Shown piece after piece: positions 61,069-63,091 of a DNA stretch of 63,091 nt. How positions within the stretch are numbered: position 1 is the stretch's first letter; every line of letters begins with the position of its first letter. The stretch is from an uncultured Pelagibacteraceae bacterium. Lineage in GTDB: Bacteria; Pseudomonadota; Alphaproteobacteria; Pelagibacterales; Pelagibacteraceae. The position numbers and the translations under genes are program-made. The stretch covers positions 1 to 63,091 of the forward strand of contig CACNAX010000005.1 of NCBI GenBank assembly GCA_902618565.1. Reading direction: 5' to 3'. The notes beneath the pieces were generated by a model. That model saw nothing but the letters and a program-made list of their open reading frames with translations, had not been told where the DNA came from and searched no databases.

Positions 61069-61538
61069 CTACTTTTTCTAGTTCTTTTTGAATTTCTTGG
61101 TAAACATGAAGTTTGAAATCTACAACTTTAGTTGTTAAATCTTTAATATCTATCCATTTCCAATCTAAAAATTCAGGATGTTTAGTTTTAATGTTAATCT
61201 CATTTTCCTCTCCATTAAACTTTACAATAAACCACTTTTGCTTTTGGCCTTTATATTTTCCTTTCCAAATAATTCCTAAAAGGCGATCAGGAAGATCGTA
61301 AGTTGTGTATTTGCTTATTTCTTTAACTAGTTCTACTGACTTTATGCTTGTTTCTTCTTTAAGTTCCCTCAACGCTGCATCAAAATAATTTTCACCTTCA
61401 TCAATACCGCCCTGAGGCATCTGCCAAAAATCAGCAGGATTATCAATTCTTTTTGCAACAAATATCTTATTTTCTTTATTTAGGACCGCGATACCAACAC
61501 CATTTCTTAATGGAAGTTTTTTGAAATTTTTCTTTCAT
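61061..61538 (-). pseudogene. rppH: RNA pyrophosphohydrolase (Nudix), with a one-base frameshift near the start
   Basis: Encodes the Nudix hydrolase that removes pyrophosphate from mRNA 5' ends and starts decay. The Nudix box GGIDEGENYFDAALRELKEE is intact, as are the family N-terminus KLPLRNGVGIAVLNKENKIF, WQMPQGG and C-terminal FLDWKWIDI. The frame with the Nudix box is open only back to a TGA at 61537-61539 with no ATG, GTG or TTG start before LPLRNG. An ATG at 61538, two bases after the ctpA stop, reads MKEKFQK in the neighbouring frame. The frames would join if the six-T run at 61517-61522 had five, giving a normal protein of about 158 residues. Either a sequencing/assembly error, a real mutation or a slippage site. 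Too conserved to be long dead. Confidence 0.85.
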
Positions 61539-61540
61539 TC

Positions 61541-62674
61541 TTAACCATTTAATAATTTAAGAGCAAATTCCAACTGGTTATCAGTATCTGTATTTATTCT
61601 AAATTCATCTGAACCTTCAGCAATAACTATATCTGGATTTACACCTACTCTTGAAATTGATTTACCTGATGGGAGATAATATTTAGAAACAGTAAGTCTT
61701 ATGGCACCTTCATTATCTAAAGGAATAATTGACTGAACTGACCCTTTTCCATATGTACTCTCTCCTACTAATATTGCTCTTTTGTGATCTTGTAGTGCTC
61801 CTGCAACAATTTCAGATGCTGATGCAGACCCATAATTAATCAAAATAACCATTGTTTCTCCATCAATAATATCTCCTTTTTTTGCAAACCATTTTCTATT
61901 TTCATACTTTCTTTTACTTTTTGTTGAAACTATTTCTCCATTTTCTAAAAAATAATCTGAAATCTTTATTGCTTGAGATAACAATCCACCAGGATTATTT
62001 CTTAAATCTAATATGTAATTTTTAATTTTCTTATTTTTCTTAAATTCTTTAATTTTATTTTTTATTTGTTTACTACTATTTTCATTGAATGATGTTAATC
62101 TTATATAAGCTGTCTGATTATTTTTTATTTCAGACTTTACAGATGCAACTTGTATAATTTCTCTTGTAATTGTAAATATAAGTGCTTTTCTTTCTCCCCT
62201 CCTTCTAACAGTAATTTCGATATCAGATCCAACTGGGCCTCTCATTAATTCTACAGCTTCAGAAAGAGTCTTTCCTTGAACTTGAACATCATCAATTTTA
62301 ACAATATAATCTCCAGCTTTAACGCCAACCTCCTCAGCTGGTGAGTTATCAATTGGAGAAATTACTTTTACGACACCAGCCTCCATACTGACTTCAATAC
62401 CCAATCCTCCAAATTCTCCGCTAGTCTCAGTTTGCATATTTTTAAACGAGTCCGGAGACATATATGCTGAATAGGGATCCAAAGATTGCAAAACACCGTT
62501 TATAGCAGCATCCATTGCTTCACTCTGATTTACTTCATCAACATATTCTTTATTAATTTTATCTAAGACTTCGCTGAATAAATCGATTTTTTTGTAAATA
62601 TCGTTTTCATTACTAAAAATTGGGTTTGTAAATATGAAAAAAAATAAAGAAGCTATTAAGTATATTTTTTTCAT
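61541..62674 (-). CDS. ctpA: Carboxyl-terminal processing protease (S41 family)
   Basis: 377 residues. Signal peptide MKKIYLIASLFFFIFTNPIFS, a PDZ domain (GLGIEVSMEAGVVKVISPIDNSPAEEVGVKAGDYIVKIDD near 95-140) and the serine protease domain with the Ser-Lys dyad: Ser in GSASASEIVAG near 285 and Lys in ESTYGKGSVQS near 310. Periplasmic tail-specific protease acting on misfolded or maturing proteins. Somewhat shorter than the usual 440 residues at the C-terminus. It overlaps rsfS by 4 bases (ATGA). Confidence 0.93.
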   Translation of the reverse strand: MKKIYLIASLFFFIFTNPIFSNENDIYKKIDLFSEVLDKINKEYVDEVNQSEAMDAAINGVLQSLDPYSAYMSPDSFKNMQTETSGEFGGLGIEVSMEAGVVKVISPIDNSPAEEVGVKAGDYIVKIDDVQVQGKTLSEAVELMRGPVGSDIEITVRRRGERKALIFTITREIIQVASVKSEIKNNQTAYIRLTSFNENSSKQIKNKIKEFKKNKKIKNYILDLRNNPGGLLSQAIKISDYFLENGEIVSTKSKRKYENRKWFAKKGDIIDGETMVILINYGSASASEIVAGALQDHKRAILVGESTYGKGSVQSIIPLDNEGAIRLTVSKYYLPSGKSISRVGVNPDIVIAEGSDEFRINTDTDNQLEFALKLLNG

Positions 62675-63021
62675 ATGATCAGTTTTTCTTTAGGAATTAA
62701 TTCTGACCACATTTTTTCTAATTCGTAAAATTTTCTTTTTTCAGGATTAAAAATATGAACTATTAAGTCTATTCCATCTACAAGCTTCCAATCATTGCTA
62801 TCTTTTCCTTCAATCTTACAATTATTCACACCATTAATTTTTAATTTTTCAAAAACTTGTTCAGATAAAGCTTGAATATGTCTTGATGATGTACCACTAG
62901 CTATAATCATGAAGTCCGCAACTGATGATTTTCCTTCGAGATCTATTGAAACTATGTCTAAGGCTTTATTAATATCAAGCGTTTTGATTATTTCATCTTT
63001 AAGAGCTGATATTTTTTCCAT
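62671..63021 (-). CDS. rsfS: Ribosomal silencing factor RsfS
   Basis: 116 residues; binds L14 and blocks subunit joining in starvation. The conserved blocks KALDIVSIDLEGKSSVADFMIIASGTSSRHIQALS (residues 18-52) and EGKDSNDWKLVDGIDLIVHIF (near 70-92) identify it. Operon nadD-rsfS-ctpA-rppH, with 17 bases to the end of nadD. Confidence 0.95.
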   Translation of the reverse strand: MEKISALKDEIIKTLDINKALDIVSIDLEGKSSVADFMIIASGTSSRHIQALSEQVFEKLKINGVNNCKIEGKDSNDWKLVDGIDLIVHIFNPEKRKFYELEKMWSELIPKEKLII

Positions 63022-63038
63022 TAATTAAATAAAGAGTA

Positions 63039-63091
63039 TCAAATTTTTCTTAATTGAGAAGATGAAATATTGACTTTATTAAACTTTATAA
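63039..63091 (-). CDS. nadD: Nicotinate-nucleotide adenylyltransferase, last 16 codons only
   Basis: A minus-strand frame open from the window edge reads NKVNISSSQLRKI and stops (TGA, 63041-63039). The ISS-x-x-R core is the C-terminal nucleotide motif of NadD (usual ISSTxIR), and nadD precedes rsfS in most bacteria. If so the protein ends almost right after the motif, shorter than the E. coli tail. Only a short fragment is visible, so moderately confident. Confidence 0.6.
   Translation of the reverse strand, partial: IKFNKVNISSSQLRKI

Overview
The window looks like a piece of a SAR11 (Pelagibacterales, 'Candidatus Pelagibacter'-type) alphaproteobacterial genome. It is strongly A+T-rich. Genes are packed with 1-20 base overlaps or a few bases of spacing, and no gap exceeds about 160 bases. 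It has alphaproteobacterial gene orders (mdh-sucCDAB-lpd, atpHAGDC, nadD-rsfS-ctpA-rppH) and encodes a DMSP demethylase that closely resembles the Pelagibacter DmdA sequence I remember. I see no rRNA, tRNA, insertion sequence, CRISPR array, phage gene or integrase.

Bases 1-13780 are an accessory catabolic and transport block on the plus strand. It starts with two tandem FMN-dependent L-2-hydroxyacid dehydrogenases (the first cut by the window edge). Next come a class I aminotransferase, a FAD-linked D-2-hydroxyacid dehydrogenase (Dld/GlcD type), an NAD-dependent D-isomer 2-hydroxyacid dehydrogenase and a zinc-type alcohol dehydrogenase. A five-gene ABC importer of the GlpV-P-Q-S-T type follows, with two different ATPases, and then an amidase. 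Bases 13907-18782 hold a TRAP transporter whose binding protein has marks of the 2-oxoacid/lactate (TakP-like) group. Together they suggest uptake and oxidation of 2-hydroxy/2-oxo acids of both stereochemistries, and possibly a polyol.

Bases 18779-22895 (minus strand) are a three-gene operon: a GGT-superfamily amidohydrolase of the YwrD/HpxW kind, an acyl-CoA synthetase resembling oxalyl-CoA synthetase, and a ketopantoate-reductase-family enzyme. An MFS permease diverges from it across 30 bases and is followed by an EamA exporter, a membrane-anchored alpha/beta hydrolase and a small secreted protein of unknown function.

From 26430 on the content is mainly core. ftsY and dapF are on the minus strand. 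A compact structured RNA with its own possible promoter follows, directly in front of ffh. Then come rpsP-trmD-rplS (rimM is not between rpsP and trmD), leuCDB, dmdC-dmdB-dmdA for DMSP demethylation, asd, sdhCDAB, mmsA, mdh, sucCDAB-lpd, a lone methyltransferase (minus), priA, the F1 ATP synthase operon atpHAGDC, and on the minus strand nadD(end)-rsfS-ctpA-rppH. Carbon entering from hydroxyacids, DMSP and branched-chain or propionate precursors would feed the nearly complete TCA segment here and then ATP synthesis.

The points most worth a second look are: both canonical haem b ligands missing from SdhC/SdhD; an ABC ATPase pair whose two defects fall in the same composite ATP site; the structured RNA before ffh; strong hairpins directly after both solute-binding-protein genes; the oxamate/oxalate-like gene pair; a roughly 300-residue charged helical tail on the TRAP permease; and a one-base homopolymer frameshift at the start of rppH.
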